This document shows, piece by piece, positions 35,488 through 45,276 of a stretch of 64,000 nucleotides of DNA; the stretch's first letter is position 1; each line of letters begins with the position of its first letter. This DNA comes from Lichenibacterium ramalinae (lineage in GTDB: Bacteria > Pseudomonadota > Alphaproteobacteria > Rhizobiales > Beijerinckiaceae). A program made the position numbers and the translations under genes. The DNA lies in NCBI RefSeq assembly GCF_004137085.1, contig NZ_QYBC01000010.1, positions 62,001-126,000 of the forward strand. The letters are read 5' to 3'. The notes below the pieces were generated by a model. That model searched no databases, was not told the origin of the DNA, and saw only the letters and a program-made list of their open reading frames with translations.

Positions 35488-35898
35488 TCACCATTGTCCA
35501 AGCGCTTCGCCAGTGCCAACTTGCCCTTCACTCGGTACTCGGGCGACTGACCGCGCTGGAACATCCACGCGAGCCTCCATGACCCCGGGCGGCTGGTGAC
35601 CCAGATCGTCGAGGCAACAGACGGCGAGCACTACTTCACACTGGCCCGGACGGTGCCGCGCATCGGCGGGGAGGGCGACCTCGCCATCAGGCTCGGCTGC
35701 GAGCTGAAGCATGCCGGGCGCCCCGCGGCCGCGCGGGGCCTTGACCTCGGCAACCCGCTGGTCACGCCTATCGGTCCCGCATGCCGCATCTGCGAGCGTC
35801 CCGAATGCCCGCAGCGCGCCGCCCAGCCGGTGAGCCGCACCCTGATTGTGGACGACCTCCGCAAGACGGTGTCGCCCTGTCCCTTCGCACCAAGTTGA
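35488..35898 (+). pseudogene. 3' remnant of a ScfR-type (DUF2083) XRE-family regulator
   Basis: The frame reads SPLSKRFASANLPFTRYSGD, a TGA stop (35548-35550), then PRWNIHASLHDPGRLVTQIV, EATDGEHYFTLARTV and TPIGPACRICERPECPQRA. This is the C-terminal domain of short-chain fatty acyl regulators (ScfR/RamB type), including its Cys pairs. The stop sits where the family has a Cys in G-x-C-P-x-W-N, so a Cys codon likely became TGA. The N-terminal HTH half is absent upstream. It is a decayed gene, close to phaC. Confidence 0.78.
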
Positions 35899-35982
35899 GT
35901 CCGATCTCCAGCCGGTCGAGCTTCGAGACTTGGTCGAGGCTGGTGAATCGAAGCGGAGCCGTCATGGGACACCTCGCCAGCC

Positions 35983-37971
35983 TCAGCTCTGGACCCTCAC
36001 GTAATCGCCCGGAGCATCGCACAACGGTTGCAACACGCCGCCTCCCGGCTCGCGCGCCGAGATCTTCTCGGGCGCTTGTTCGACCAGCCAAGCGGCCCAG
36101 TCCGGCCACCAGCTGCCGGGCGTTTCCGTCGCGGCTTCGAGCCAAGCCTCGTAGCTGTCCCCGACCTCCGGGCCTGACCAATACTGGTACTTCGGCTTCG
36201 AGGGAGGATTGACCACGCCCGCGATATGGCCCGACCCGGCCAGAACGTAGCGCATAGGCCCGCCGAAGAATTTGGCACCCACGAAGACGGACTTCGCCGG
36301 CGCGATGTGATCCTCCTTGGCGGCGAGGTTGTAGACCGGGATGGTGACACGCCCGAGGTCGAGCGTCTCCCCGGCCAGGACCATCTCCCTCTTTGTCAGC
36401 CTATTCTCGAGATAGCAGTTCCGCAGGTAGAAGGCATGGTTGGCGGCGGGCATGCGAGTGGAATCGGAGTTCCATGTCAGGAGGTCGAAGGCCATGGGGG
36501 CCTTCCCCTTGAGGTAGTTGTCGACCACGTAGGACCAGATCAGGTCGTTCGGCCGCAGCATGTTGAATGCGTTGGCCATCTTCGACCCCTGCAGGTAACC
36601 CCTCTCGCGCATCTGGTTCTCGACGGCGGCGATCTGCTCCTCGCTGGCGAAGACCTTGAGGTCGCCGGCGTCGCGGAAGTCGGTCTGTGCCGTCAGGAAC
36701 GTGGCGGACGAGATCCGCGCGTCGCCGTGTATGGCCATGTAGGCGAGCGTCACGGCGAGCAGGGTGCCGCCGACGCAGTAGCCAGCCGCCGCCGCGTCAC
36801 GCTCTCCGGTGGCTTGCTCGATGGCGCCGAGGGCGGCGAAGATGCCCTCGCGCATGTAGCTCTCGAAGTCCTTGTCGGCGTGGCGCTCGTCTGGGTTAAC
36901 CCAGGAGATGACGAAGACCGTCAGGCCCTGGTCGACAGCCCACCTGACGAGGCTCTTGGCCGGGTTGAGGTCGAGCACGTAGAACTTGTTGATCCACGGC
37001 GGCACGATGAGCAGGGGGCGCCGGTACACGTCCGGCGTCGAGGACGCATACTGGATGAGCTCCATCAGCTCGTTGCGGTACACGACCTTGCCGGGCGTCA
37101 TCGCCATGTTGACGCCGAGCTCGTGGCCGGTGTTGTCGCTCTGCCGGATCTTGAGTTCGCCCTTGCCGGCCGCGATGTCCTCGGCGAGCATCCGCATTCC
37201 GCGCACGAGGTTCTCGCCGCCCTCCTCGAACGTGTGCCTCAGCAGTTCCGGGTTGGTGGCTAGGAAGTTGGAGGGTGACAAGGCGCCGGTGAGCTGACGC
37301 AGGTAGAACCGCGCCCGACCGCGCGTGTCCTCGTCGAGGTCGGCCTGGTCGACGAGGCCGGTCGCCCACTCGCTGGTTATCGTGTAGGCCTGCCGAAGGA
37401 AGTCGAATCCCGGCATCTCGCGCCACTCAGGGGCGGCGAAGCGCTTGTCTACCGTCTTGGCGGGCTCGGGCTCGGGGGCCGAGCCGCCGGCCATGCGGCC
37501 CATGGTGCCGGCCCAAAGCTCCATCATCTGCCTCGACAAGGTGGCCTGGGCGACCATCATCCTTGCGGGATCGGTCATCCACTGCGCCGCGACCTGTCCC
37601 AGCGTCTGGACCATGTCCTTGGCCTCTTCGCCGCCCTGCGGCTGGACATTCATGCGCGATCTCGGCTCCAGATAGGCCGCCGCGACCTTCTGGCTCTCCT
37701 CGACGAAGAGGCCCATGGTCCGTGACAGCCGGTCCAATTCGGTGATGCCCGAGGGAGCTGGGCCGCTTTCGTCTCGGGGACCGCCGGTGGCCTGCGCGGG
37801 AGCGGGCGCCTGGCCGGCAGCCGTTGGGCGGCTGGCCCCCGGTCCTGACGGCGAGGCGCCGGCGGCGTCACCGCTCGTCGGGCCCTGGCCGACGTTCAGC
37901 GGATCCGCGGACGGATCCTCCGACCTCGGGTCCCCCTGGGCCTTTCGTCGCGACGGACGCTGATCCTTCAT
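35983..37971 (-). CDS. phaC: class I poly(3-hydroxyalkanoate) synthase PhaC
   Basis: A 662-residue PHA polymerase. A Pro/Ala-rich low-complexity N-terminus (about 1-85) precedes the PhaC_N domain. The alpha/beta-hydrolase core contains the lipase-like box GYCVGG with the catalytic Cys, the Asp in LAAKEDHIAP and the His in AGSGHIAGVVNPP. It polymerises 3-hydroxyacyl-CoA into storage granules. The ATG at 37971 (MKDQRPSR) has GAGAG upstream; the open frame extends to 38115 without conserved residues. No phasin, phaA or phaB is adjacent. Confidence 0.95.
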   Translation of the reverse strand: MKDQRPSRRKAQGDPRSEDPSADPLNVGQGPTSGDAAGASPSGPGASRPTAAGQAPAPAQATGGPRDESGPAPSGITELDRLSRTMGLFVEESQKVAAAYLEPRSRMNVQPQGGEEAKDMVQTLGQVAAQWMTDPARMMVAQATLSRQMMELWAGTMGRMAGGSAPEPEPAKTVDKRFAAPEWREMPGFDFLRQAYTITSEWATGLVDQADLDEDTRGRARFYLRQLTGALSPSNFLATNPELLRHTFEEGGENLVRGMRMLAEDIAAGKGELKIRQSDNTGHELGVNMAMTPGKVVYRNELMELIQYASSTPDVYRRPLLIVPPWINKFYVLDLNPAKSLVRWAVDQGLTVFVISWVNPDERHADKDFESYMREGIFAALGAIEQATGERDAAAAGYCVGGTLLAVTLAYMAIHGDARISSATFLTAQTDFRDAGDLKVFASEEQIAAVENQMRERGYLQGSKMANAFNMLRPNDLIWSYVVDNYLKGKAPMAFDLLTWNSDSTRMPAANHAFYLRNCYLENRLTKREMVLAGETLDLGRVTIPVYNLAAKEDHIAPAKSVFVGAKFFGGPMRYVLAGSGHIAGVVNPPSKPKYQYWSGPEVGDSYEAWLEAATETPGSWWPDWAAWLVEQAPEKISAREPGGGVLQPLCDAPGDYVRVQS

Positions 37972-38233
37972 GGCGCTCTCCCTGTCCTGGGGCTTGCCGA
38001 GAGCGGTGCCCCTTGTCGTCGCTTGACGATGTGATCGACGAGACGGCTGGTCGTCCGTCCAACGTCCGATCGTGCTTTCGAGAGGCACGGTCGGTTCGCC
38101 TCGCCTCAAGGACACAACTCATCGCTGGCGATCGAGTTCACGATGCGACCGAGCCGCAAGGGCTCGGGACGATACCGTCGACGTCCGGCCAGGAGTTCGC
38201 GGCACGGGCGTGTACATCGCCGAGCCGCCTGAA

Positions 38234-39649
38234 TCACGACCGTTCCGCAAGCGCGTGGAAGAAGGTTCCGGTGACCGTACCGCGGCAGCTACCGGTCATC
38301 GAGGGTGCGCTCCCATAGGCGTCCGCGGCCTCGGCAAGGCCGGGGTCGCCACCGATGTCGACGATCGAAGCGTAATGGAATTCGTGACCGCGCAGTCGCG
38401 TGCCGACCGGACCGAGGCAGGAGGCGCGAAGCGTGACGGCGTCTCGATAGCCGAGGTGCAGCTTCTTCCTGGCGTAGCTCGTCTCGAGGCCGAGCAGTCC
38501 CACCATGGCGTGACGCACGCCGTGCGCGTCGACGAGCCCCTGGCCGAGGACCATGTACCCGCCGCATTCGCCATGGACGGGCCGATCGGACGCGAACGCA
38601 CGCAAGCCGGATGCGAACCGGGAAGCCGCGGCGAGTCGGCCGGCGTGGAGCTCAGGGTAGCCTCCGGGCAGCCAGCAGGCGTCGCAGTCGAGCGGCGGCG
38701 GTTCGTCCTGTAGGGGAGAGAAGGCGACGATCTCCGCACCGGCGCGTCGCCAGCCGTCGATGACGTGCGGGTAGACGAAGGAGAAGGCGTCGTCACGCGC
38801 GAGGGCGATGCGCCGGCCGGGCGGGCGCAGCGGAGCAGGGCGGTGATCCTGTTCCTCTCGGGGGCTGTCGACGTTGCCCGGGAGGTGTTTCGAGAGCGTT
38901 GCCCGTGGTGGGCGCAAGGGTGGCACGCGTCTCCCCGTCTCGCCGGGGTTACCCTCTGCGCGGCCCAGGGTGCTTCCCGCGATCCTCGCCAGCGCGTCGA
39001 GATCGACGTGCTCGGCTACGACGTCGGCAGCCGCGTCGACCCTCGCCTGGAGGTCGTCGGTCTCCTCGGCCTGGACGAGGCCGAGGTGGCGTTCCGGTAG
39101 TGACAGCCGATCATCGCGGGGCACGGCACCCAGAACCGTCACCCCGACGCGCTCCATCGCCTCCGACACGAGGCGTCGGTGTCGCTCGCTGGCGACTCGG
39201 TTGAGGATGACGCCGGCGATCCGGATCCGAGGGTCGTAGGCGACGCAGCCGGCCAGGAGCGCCGCCGCTGACTGGGCCTGCCCGGAGCAGTCGTGGATCA
39301 TCACCACCGGCCAGCCGGTGAGTGCCGCGAGGTCGGCGGAGGATCCGCCTCGCCCCTCCTGCGCCGGCACACCGTCGAAGAGGCCCATGGAGCCCTCGCA
39401 GATGACGACGTCGCCGTCCGCCCGGGCGAGGCTGCGCAACAACTCCGGCGGCATGGACCAACTGTCGAGGTTGTAGCTCGGGCGGCCGGTCACGGCGGCG
39501 TGGAACGCGGGATCGATGTAGTCCGGCCCGTTCTTACGCCCGGCCACACGCATCCCGAGGCGGCCGAAGGCCCGCATCAGACCGAGCGTCAGGATCGTCT
39601 TGCCCGAACCCGAGCGGGTCGCGGCGATCATCAAGCCGGGCGAGCTCAC
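38234..39649 (-). CDS. cobB: cobyrinate a,c-diamide synthase CobB
   Basis: A 471-residue glutamine amidotransferase that amidates the a and c side chains of hydrogenobyrinate. The N-terminal ATP-binding domain starts with LMIAATRSGSGKT. The C-terminal GATase_3 domain has the nucleophile Cys in VHGECGGYMVLGQG and the His in RGHEFHYASI. Between them lies a Pro/Arg-rich linker (about 225-285). The start is GTG 39649, overlapping the cobA stop (GTGA). Confidence 0.93.
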   Translation of the reverse strand: MSSPGLMIAATRSGSGKTILTLGLMRAFGRLGMRVAGRKNGPDYIDPAFHAAVTGRPSYNLDSWSMPPELLRSLARADGDVVICEGSMGLFDGVPAQEGRGGSSADLAALTGWPVVMIHDCSGQAQSAAALLAGCVAYDPRIRIAGVILNRVASERHRRLVSEAMERVGVTVLGAVPRDDRLSLPERHLGLVQAEETDDLQARVDAAADVVAEHVDLDALARIAGSTLGRAEGNPGETGRRVPPLRPPRATLSKHLPGNVDSPREEQDHRPAPLRPPGRRIALARDDAFSFVYPHVIDGWRRAGAEIVAFSPLQDEPPPLDCDACWLPGGYPELHAGRLAAASRFASGLRAFASDRPVHGECGGYMVLGQGLVDAHGVRHAMVGLLGLETSYARKKLHLGYRDAVTLRASCLGPVGTRLRGHEFHYASIVDIGGDPGLAEAADAYGSAPSMTGSCRGTVTGTFFHALAERS

Positions 39650-40449
39650 GTGGGCAGGCCGATCATGCCGGCGCTGAGGAGCGCCCGCAGACCCACGATG
39701 GCTCCCACCGCGACGATGGCGGGCGAGTCGAGGCCCGCATGGTCGGCGTCGGCCCGGGCCGCGGCCAGCGTCGTCTCCCAGACCCGCTGGCGCGGCGTCG
39801 TGGCGTCGCAGACGATCGCGACGGGCGTCTCCGGCGCCAGGCCACCGTCGACCAGTCCCGAGGCGATCGACCCGAGGTGCGTCATCGCCATGTACAGGAT
39901 GAGCGGAAGGCCGGTGCGCGCTATGGGCCCCCAGTCGCGCGGAGCGTCCGCCGTCGCCAGGTGACCGCTCATCAGAATGACGCCCGCGTTCGTGGTGCGG
40001 GTCGTGGCCGGGATGCCCGCGTAGGCGAGCCCGCCGATGCCGGCGGTGACCCCGGGGATGATGCGGAAGGGCACCCCGGCCCTGGTGAGGTCGAGCGCCT
40101 CTTCGCCGCCCCGGCCGAAGACGAACGGGTCTCCGCCCTTAAGGCGCAGGACGCGCTTCCGCGCCCGCGCGAGCTCGACGAGCCGCCCGGTGATGTCGCA
40201 CTGCTTGGGCGACAGTCTGCCGCCTCGCTTGCCCGCGAACTCGCGTTCGACCTGCGGACCGGCGAACGTCATGATCTCGTCGGACACCAGGGCGTCGTAG
40301 ACGATGACGTCAGCGCTCTGCATGGCGTGCACGGCGTGAAGCGTCAGGAGGCCCGGATCGCCCGGTCCGGCCCCGCAGAGCCACACGGTGCCGGGGGCGA
40401 ACTCGGGGAAGCGGTCAGTGACCTCGTGTGGCTCGAGCGGGTCGGTCAT
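39646..40449 (-). CDS. cobA: uroporphyrinogen-III C-methyltransferase (SUMT)
   Basis: A 267-residue SAM-dependent methylase that makes precorrin-2, the entry to cobalamin and siroheme. Motifs are VWLCGAGPGDPGLLTLHAV, RLKGGDPFVFGRGGEE and the SAM-site segment GVTAGIGGLAYAGIP. It is a single-domain CobA, without the CysG dehydrogenase part. The ATG at 40449 is chosen because conserved sequence starts shortly after; the frame is open to 40548. It is divergent from cbiD with a 56-bp gap and overlaps cobB. Confidence 0.93.
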   Translation of the reverse strand: MTDPLEPHEVTDRFPEFAPGTVWLCGAGPGDPGLLTLHAVHAMQSADVIVYDALVSDEIMTFAGPQVEREFAGKRGGRLSPKQCDITGRLVELARARKRVLRLKGGDPFVFGRGGEEALDLTRAGVPFRIIPGVTAGIGGLAYAGIPATTRTTNAGVILMSGHLATADAPRDWGPIARTGLPLILYMAMTHLGSIASGLVDGGLAPETPVAIVCDATTPRQRVWETTLAAARADADHAGLDSPAIVAVGAIVGLRALLSAGMIGLPT

Positions 40450-40505
40450 GGCGAGCACTGAAGACCCCCTTGAGTCGTTGCGGCGATGCCGTACATGATC
40501 GGTCG

Positions 40506-41579
40506 ATGACAGACCCCATCCTTCGCCGTGGCTGGACCACGGGAGCATGCGCCACGGCGTCCGCCCGAGCCGCCTTCACGGTGCTGCATGGTGCGAACTG
40601 TCCCGACCCCGTCGAAGTGGCGCTGCCGAGCGGCACCCGCGTCGCCTTCGCATTGGCGCTCGACGAGCACGGCGAGGGCTTCGGCCGGGCCGGGGTGGTG
40701 AAGGACGCGGGCGACGATCCCGACGTCACGCACGGCGCGCTGGTCATCGCGACCGTGCGACTCGCGCCGGCCGGCTCCGGCGTGAGCTTCCGGGCAGGTG
40801 AGGGCGTCGGGATGGTGACGCGCCCCGGCCTCCCGCTTCCCCCCGGCGAGCCGGCGATCAACCCCGTTCCGCGTGCCATGATCGGCGTAGCCATCGCCGA
40901 GGCCGCTGCGGAGCTTGGCGTCGCGCCCGACGCGGAGGTCGAGATCGCCATCCCGGGTGGGGCGCTCTTGGCCGAGCGGACGCTCAACGGCCGGCTCGGC
41001 ATCGTGGGCGGCCTGTCCGTCCTCGGCACGACCGGCATCGTCGTGCCCTATTCCTGCGCGGCCTGGATCGACACCATCCATCGCGGCATCGACGTCGCCC
41101 GCGCGCTCAAGCTGGGCCACGTCGCCGGTGCGACGGGCAACGCGTCGGAGGTCGCGGTGCGCGAACTGTACGGTCTCGACGAACCTGCGCTCATCGACAT
41201 GGGCGACTTCGTGGGCGGCATGCTGAAGTACCTTCGCCGGCATCCCGTCGACCGGATCACGGTGGCGGGTGGCGTCGCGAAGATGACCAAGCTCGCCCAG
41301 GGGCTGCTCGACCTCCATTCGAAGCGCGGCGAGGTTGACCGAGCCTTCCTCGCCGAACGTTCCCGCGAGGCCGGCGGCGGAGGCGCGCTGGCCGAGGCCG
41401 TGCTCGGCTGCAACACGGCGGCGGAAGCCTTCGGGATGGCGCAGGCCGAGGGCGTCGACCTCGGGGGAGTCGTGGCGGGGGGCGCGCTGCGCACCGCCGC
41501 GACCTGCCTCGGCCGGAGCGACGGGCTCGACGTGGTGCTGTTCGACCGCAACGGTCGATTGGTTGCGCGAGCCGGGTGA
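40506..41579 (+). CDS. cbiD: cobalt-precorrin-5B C1-methyltransferase CbiD
   Basis: A 357-residue protein recognised by LRRGWTTGACATASARAAF at the N-terminus and by GATGNASEVAVRELYG, typical of CbiD. It catalyses C1 methylation with loss of the acetaldehyde/C20 fragment. CbiD is named from the anaerobic pathway, but in several alphaproteobacteria it stands in for CobF within the aerobic route, as appears to be the case here since cobG is present and no cobF is in the window. Confidence 0.93.
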   Translation: MTDPILRRGWTTGACATASARAAFTVLHGANCPDPVEVALPSGTRVAFALALDEHGEGFGRAGVVKDAGDDPDVTHGALVIATVRLAPAGSGVSFRAGEGVGMVTRPGLPLPPGEPAINPVPRAMIGVAIAEAAAELGVAPDAEVEIAIPGGALLAERTLNGRLGIVGGLSVLGTTGIVVPYSCAAWIDTIHRGIDVARALKLGHVAGATGNASEVAVRELYGLDEPALIDMGDFVGGMLKYLRRHPVDRITVAGGVAKMTKLAQGLLDLHSKRGEVDRAFLAERSREAGGGGALAEAVLGCNTAAEAFGMAQAEGVDLGGVVAGGALRTAATCLGRSDGLDVVLFDRNGRLVARAG

Positions 41580-41584
41580 CGTCG

Positions 41585-42349
41585 TCAAGGCTGTCGGCCT
41601 CCGCGGAAGCGCCGACGGTAGTCCGCGTCGTAGAGGGCGCTGTCTCGGAAGTCATCGGCCGCGAGGGTGCGACCGACGAGGATCAGGGCGGTCCGCTCGG
41701 CCGGCTCGGCCGCCATCAGGCCCGCGATGGTGCCGAGCGTGCCGCGGACGATCCGCTCCTCGGGCCAGGAGGCCCGAACGACGACCACGGCCGGCATGTC
41801 GGCGCCGTGGACCGGCGAGAGCTCGGCCACGACGCGGTCGAGCGCGTGGATCGACAGGTGGATCGCCAGCGTGGCTCTCGTGGTGGCGAAGGCTGCGAGC
41901 GTTTCGGCTGCCGGCATCGCCGACGCGCGACCGGAGGTCCGGGTCAGCACCAAGGACTGGGCCACCCCGGGTAGGGTCAGCTCGGCACCCAGTGCCGCCG
42001 CCGCGGCCGCGAAGGAGGGCACGCCGGGCGTGACGCTGTAGGGGATGCCGAGATCACGCAGGCGACGCAGCTGCTCGCCCATGGCGCTCCACACAGACAG
42101 GTCACCGGAGTGGAGACGGGCCACCTCCTGGTCGGCCGCATGGGCGCGGGCGAATTCGGCCGCGATAGCGTCGAGGTCGAGCGGCGCCGTGTCGACGATC
42201 CGAGCACCGGGCGGGCAATGGTCGAGCAGCGCCCGGGGTACGATCGATCCCGCGTAGAGGCAGACTGGGCAGCGGGCGAGGAGGTCACGGCCGCGCAGTG
42301 TGATGAGATCGGGGGCACCCGGTCCGGCACCGATGAAGTGGACCGTCAT
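41585..42349 (-). CDS. cobM: precorrin-4 C11-methyltransferase CobM
   Basis: A 254-residue SAM-dependent tetrapyrrole methylase. Motifs are [20 protein letters not shown], the Y-A-G-S-I/V-P segment ([12 protein letters not shown]) and [15 protein letters not shown], all typical of CobM/CbiF. It methylates C11 of precorrin-4. It converges on cbiD with a five-base gap and lies about 200 bases after cobL. Confidence 0.93.
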   Translation of the reverse strand: MTVHFIGAGPGAPDLITLRGRDLLARCPVCLYAGSIVPRALLDHCPPGARIVDTAPLDLDAIAAEFARAHAADQEVARLHSGDLSVWSAMGEQLRRLRDLGIPYSVTPGVPSFAAAAAALGAELTLPGVAQSLVLTRTSGRASAMPAAETLAAFATTRATLAIHLSIHALDRVVAELSPVHGADMPAVVVVRASWPEERIVRGTLGTIAGLMAAEPAERTALILVGRTLAADDFRDSALYDADYRRRFRGGRQP

Positions 42350-42487
42350 GTCGTCTCCGGATTTGGCGCCTCGGGGAGCGCGAGGCGGTGTCGAGATCGG
42401 GGCGTGTCGCTTCGTGGAGCCGGGCGACGGCTCTCCGCCGGCGCCGCCCGCTCTGCCGACCCGCGGAGTGACGCGGCCTCGTGCGGA

Positions 42488-42507
42488 ACCGGCGGGTGTC
42501 CGCCGGT
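42488..42507. repeat. perfect hairpin in the cobL-cobM gap
   Basis: ACCGGCGG and CCGCCGGT (8-base arms) flank a four-base loop. It lies in the 202-bp gap between cobL and cobM. No T-run follows on either strand. Translations of this gap are Arg/Pro-rich without a domain; I see no cobE here. Confidence 0.6.
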
Positions 42508-42551
42508 GGGCGACGAGCGGCGGCCAGCGCAGCCGTCGGGATCGGGGACGC

Positions 42552-43757
42552 TCACGCCTTCACCCAGGTCCACTGGGTGACCGGCATTGCGGTGCGCCAA
42601 CCATGGAAGGCGCCGACGCGGTCGGCATGCGCCACGCTCAACGCCGTCAGCGCGCCGCCGGTCGAGCGGAACCGCGCGATAAGGACTTCCTGGGTCTCGA
42701 TCGTGACGGCGTTGACGACGAGGCGCCCACCGGGCCTCAGCGCCGCCGCGCAGGAGTCGAGTACCCCATCCCTGGTGGCCCCACCGCCCACGAAGACGGC
42801 ATCCGGTGCGGGAAGGTCGGCCAGCACGTCGGGAGCCGCGCCTTCGCTGACGACGAGGCAGGGCACGCCGAGCGCGGCGGCGTTGCTTCTGATGCGCGCC
42901 GCACGCTCGGGATGGCGCTCGACGGCGAAGGCCCGGTTCTCGGGGTGGGCGAGCATCCACTCGATCGCCACCGAGCCCGAACCGGCGCCGACGTCCCAGA
43001 GGACCTCGCCCGCAAGTGGTGCCAACGCGGCCAGCGTCGCGGCCCGGACCGCCGACCTGGTGATCTGTCCGTCGTGGTCGAACGACCCGTCGGGGCGGCC
43101 AGGGACGAGCGACAGGGCTGGGCCCAGTCCTGCCACGTCGATCGCCAGGGTGTTGAGCGGCTCCAAGTCTGACAGTGCGAAGGCGTCAGCCGAGGAGACG
43201 CGAATTCTCTCGCGCGGACCACCCATGGCCTCGAGCACCGTGAGCCGCGAGGCGCCGAAGCCGCGAGCCGAGAGGAGCCGGGCCACCTGTCCGGGCGTTT
43301 GGGCGTCCGCCGACAGCGCCAGGACCCGAGCCCCGGCCCTGAGCGCCGGAACCAGCGTCTCGATCGGGCGGCCGCAGAGCGAGAGGAGGCTGCAGTCCTG
43401 CTGGGCCCAGCCTAGCCTCGCGGTGGCCAGGGCGAACGCCGAGGGCTGGGGATAGCAGCGCAGTTCGGCGGACGGCACGTGCCGGGCCAGCGCGGCGCCC
43501 ACGCCGTAGCAGTAGGGATCGCCGCTCGCCAGCACGGCGACGGGCTCGCCGCGGCGGGCGAGGATCATCGGATAGGTGTCCCGCATGGGCGATGCCCAGG
43601 CCAGGGTCTCGGCCCTCGTCGGGCCCAGGAGCGCGAGGTGCCGCCGCCCGCCGACGACCAGGACGGCTTGCGCCAGGGCGCGTCGCGCGTCACGAGACAG
43701 GCCCTCGACCCCGTCCTCGCCGATGCCGACCAGCGTCAGCCAGGGTTCTGCGCTCAC
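42552..43757 (-). CDS. cobL: precorrin-6Y C5,15-methyltransferase (decarboxylating) CobL
   Basis: A 401-residue fusion. The N-terminal half (about 1-200) is a CbiE-type methylase ([33 protein letters not shown]). The C-terminal half (about 205-400) is a CbiT-type methylase with the SAM motif [17 protein letters not shown] and [13 protein letters not shown]. It methylates C5 and C15 and decarboxylates the C12 acetate. It is divergent from cobK with only 17 bases between the starts. Confidence 0.94.
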   Translation of the reverse strand: MSAEPWLTLVGIGEDGVEGLSRDARRALAQAVLVVGGRRHLALLGPTRAETLAWASPMRDTYPMILARRGEPVAVLASGDPYCYGVGAALARHVPSAELRCYPQPSAFALATARLGWAQQDCSLLSLCGRPIETLVPALRAGARVLALSADAQTPGQVARLLSARGFGASRLTVLEAMGGPRERIRVSSADAFALSDLEPLNTLAIDVAGLGPALSLVPGRPDGSFDHDGQITRSAVRAATLAALAPLAGEVLWDVGAGSGSVAIEWMLAHPENRAFAVERHPERAARIRSNAAALGVPCLVVSEGAAPDVLADLPAPDAVFVGGGATRDGVLDSCAAALRPGGRLVVNAVTIETQEVLIARFRSTGGALTALSVAHADRVGAFHGWRTAMPVTQWTWVKA

Positions 43758-43774
43758 CCGGTCCCCCCCGCCCC

Positions 43775-44533
43775 ATGAAGCTCCTGATCCTCGGCGGCAC
43801 TACCGAAGCCACGGCCCTCGCGGCGTCCCTGGCGGGCCGGGACGACCTGAGGCCGGTCCTGTCGCTGGCCGGGCGCACCGCCAGCCCCGTCCTGCCCCCG
43901 ATCCCGCACCGCATCGGCGGCTTCGGCGGCGTCGCGGGCCTCGTCGGCTACCTGGCGGGCGAGCGCGTGGCGGCGGTGGTCGACGCCACCCACCCCTTCG
44001 CGGCCCGCATCTCCGCTCATGCCGTCGAGGCCTGCGCGGCCCGCGGCGTGCCGCTGCTGGCCTTCACCCGCCCGCCCTGGGAACCCGCCCCGGGAGCGCG
44101 CTGGACGGGGGTGGCGGACCTCGACGCCGCGGCCCTGGCGCTCGGCGCGGCACCCCGGCGCGTGCTGCTGACGGTGGGCCGGCTCGGCCTCGCGGCCTTC
44201 CGGGCGGCGCCGCAGCATCGCTACGTCATCCGCACCATCGATCCCCCGGTTCCCGCGGACCTGCCATCCGACCACCGGCTGGTGCTGGACCGCGGCCCCT
44301 TCCGCCTCGCCGCCGAGACGGCGCTGATGCGCGGCGCGGCGATCGACGTGCTGGTGACCAAGAACAGCGGCGGCGCGGCCGCGTCGGCGAAGCTCGACGC
44401 CGCGCGGGCGCTGGGGATCGTCGTCGTGGCAGTGGCGCGGCCGGCCGTGGCGGGGCCGCGCCACGAGGCCTTCGCCCTGGACGAGGTGCTGGCCTGGATC
44501 GACGCCCGGGCTCACGTGGTGCCCCGCCCGTAG
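43775..44533 (+). CDS. cobK: precorrin-6A reductase CobK
   Basis: A 252-residue NADPH-dependent reductase that converts precorrin-6A to precorrin-6B. It starts MKLLILGGTTEATALA, the usual nucleotide-binding N-terminus, and has VVDATHPFAARISAHA and VTKNSGGAAASAKLDAARAL. ATG 43775 is chosen because it begins the conserved fold; the frame is open upstream within the cobL antisense. Its 3' end overlaps that of convergent cobJ by 22 bases. Confidence 0.93.
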   Translation: MKLLILGGTTEATALAASLAGRDDLRPVLSLAGRTASPVLPPIPHRIGGFGGVAGLVGYLAGERVAAVVDATHPFAARISAHAVEACAARGVPLLAFTRPPWEPAPGARWTGVADLDAAALALGAAPRRVLLTVGRLGLAAFRAAPQHRYVIRTIDPPVPADLPSDHRLVLDRGPFRLAAETALMRGAAIDVLVTKNSGGAAASAKLDAARALGIVVVAVARPAVAGPRHEAFALDEVLAWIDARAHVVPRP

Positions 44534-45276
44534 CTGCGCGGGGTCAGCATCCAGCGGCGGCCGTCGGCGCCCGCCACCCAGCGGGTCTCGCTCGACCCGA
44601 TCATCACCAAGGTCGCCATGTCGACGAGGGCCGGGTCAGCCTCGCCGAGGCTGGTCAGGTGCACCCGCTCGTCCGGCCGGCCGATCGCGCGGGCGAAGGC
44701 GACCGGCGTCGCCGCGTCCTTGAGATCGCGCAGGTGCGCCAGGGCCTCGCCGAGCCGCGCGGGCCGGGCGTTCGAGGCCGGGTTGTAGAGCGCCAGCACG
44801 AAATCCCCCTCGGCCACGGCGGTGAGGCGCCGCAACACGACCTCCCAGGGCTTGAGGTTGTCGCTGAGCGACATGGCGCAGAAGTCGTGGCCGAGCGGGG
44901 CGCCGAGCCGGGCCGCCGCCGCCTGCATGGCGGAGAGGCCCGGCACGACCCGGACCGGGACGGCGCGGAAGGTGGGATCGGCCTCGAGCGCCTCGAAGAC
45001 CGCGGCCGCCATGGCGAAGACGCCGGGGTCCCCGCCCGATACGACGGCGACGTGCCGGCCCGCCAGGGCCAGGGCGAAGGCGTGCCGGGCGCGGTCGACC
45101 TCGACGCGGTTGTCGGTCGCGTGCCTCACTAGGCCGGCCCGCTCCGGCACGCGTGCCACGTAAGGAACGTAGCCGACGAGATCCGTGGCTTGGCCCAGGA
45201 CCGACGCTGCCTCGGGCAGTAGCCAATCGACCGGTCCGGGGCCCAGGCCCACGACGGCGAGTGACCCGTCCGTCAT
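44512..45276 (-). CDS. cobJ: precorrin-3B C17-methyltransferase CobJ
   Basis: A 254-residue SAM methylase that performs ring contraction and C17 methylation. Motifs are LAVVGLGPGPVDWLLPEA, GYVPYVARVP, VVSGGDPGVFAMAAAVFE and VLALYNPASNARP, all typical of CobJ/CbiH. It overlaps cobI by four bases (ATGA) and is the last gene of the riboswitch operon. Confidence 0.94.
   Translation of the reverse strand: MTDGSLAVVGLGPGPVDWLLPEAASVLGQATDLVGYVPYVARVPERAGLVRHATDNRVEVDRARHAFALALAGRHVAVVSGGDPGVFAMAAAVFEALEADPTFRAVPVRVVPGLSAMQAAAARLGAPLGHDFCAMSLSDNLKPWEVVLRRLTAVAEGDFVLALYNPASNARPARLGEALAHLRDLKDAATPVAFARAIGRPDERVHLTSLGEADPALVDMATLVMIGSSETRWVAGADGRRWMLTPRSYGRGTT

Noticed and set aside
35100-35564. 154-codon minus-strand frame after the desaturase gene
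   Set aside because: No recognisable family, and it runs antisense into the ScfR remnant, which has clear family sequence.
42350-42551. Possible cobE in the gap between cobL and cobM
   Set aside because: The gap is too short and its translations lack any CobE features.
43576-45132. 518-codon plus-strand frame overlapping cobL, cobK and cobJ
   Set aside because: It is the wrong phase of cobK and antisense of cobJ, with Arg/Gly/Pro-rich translation.
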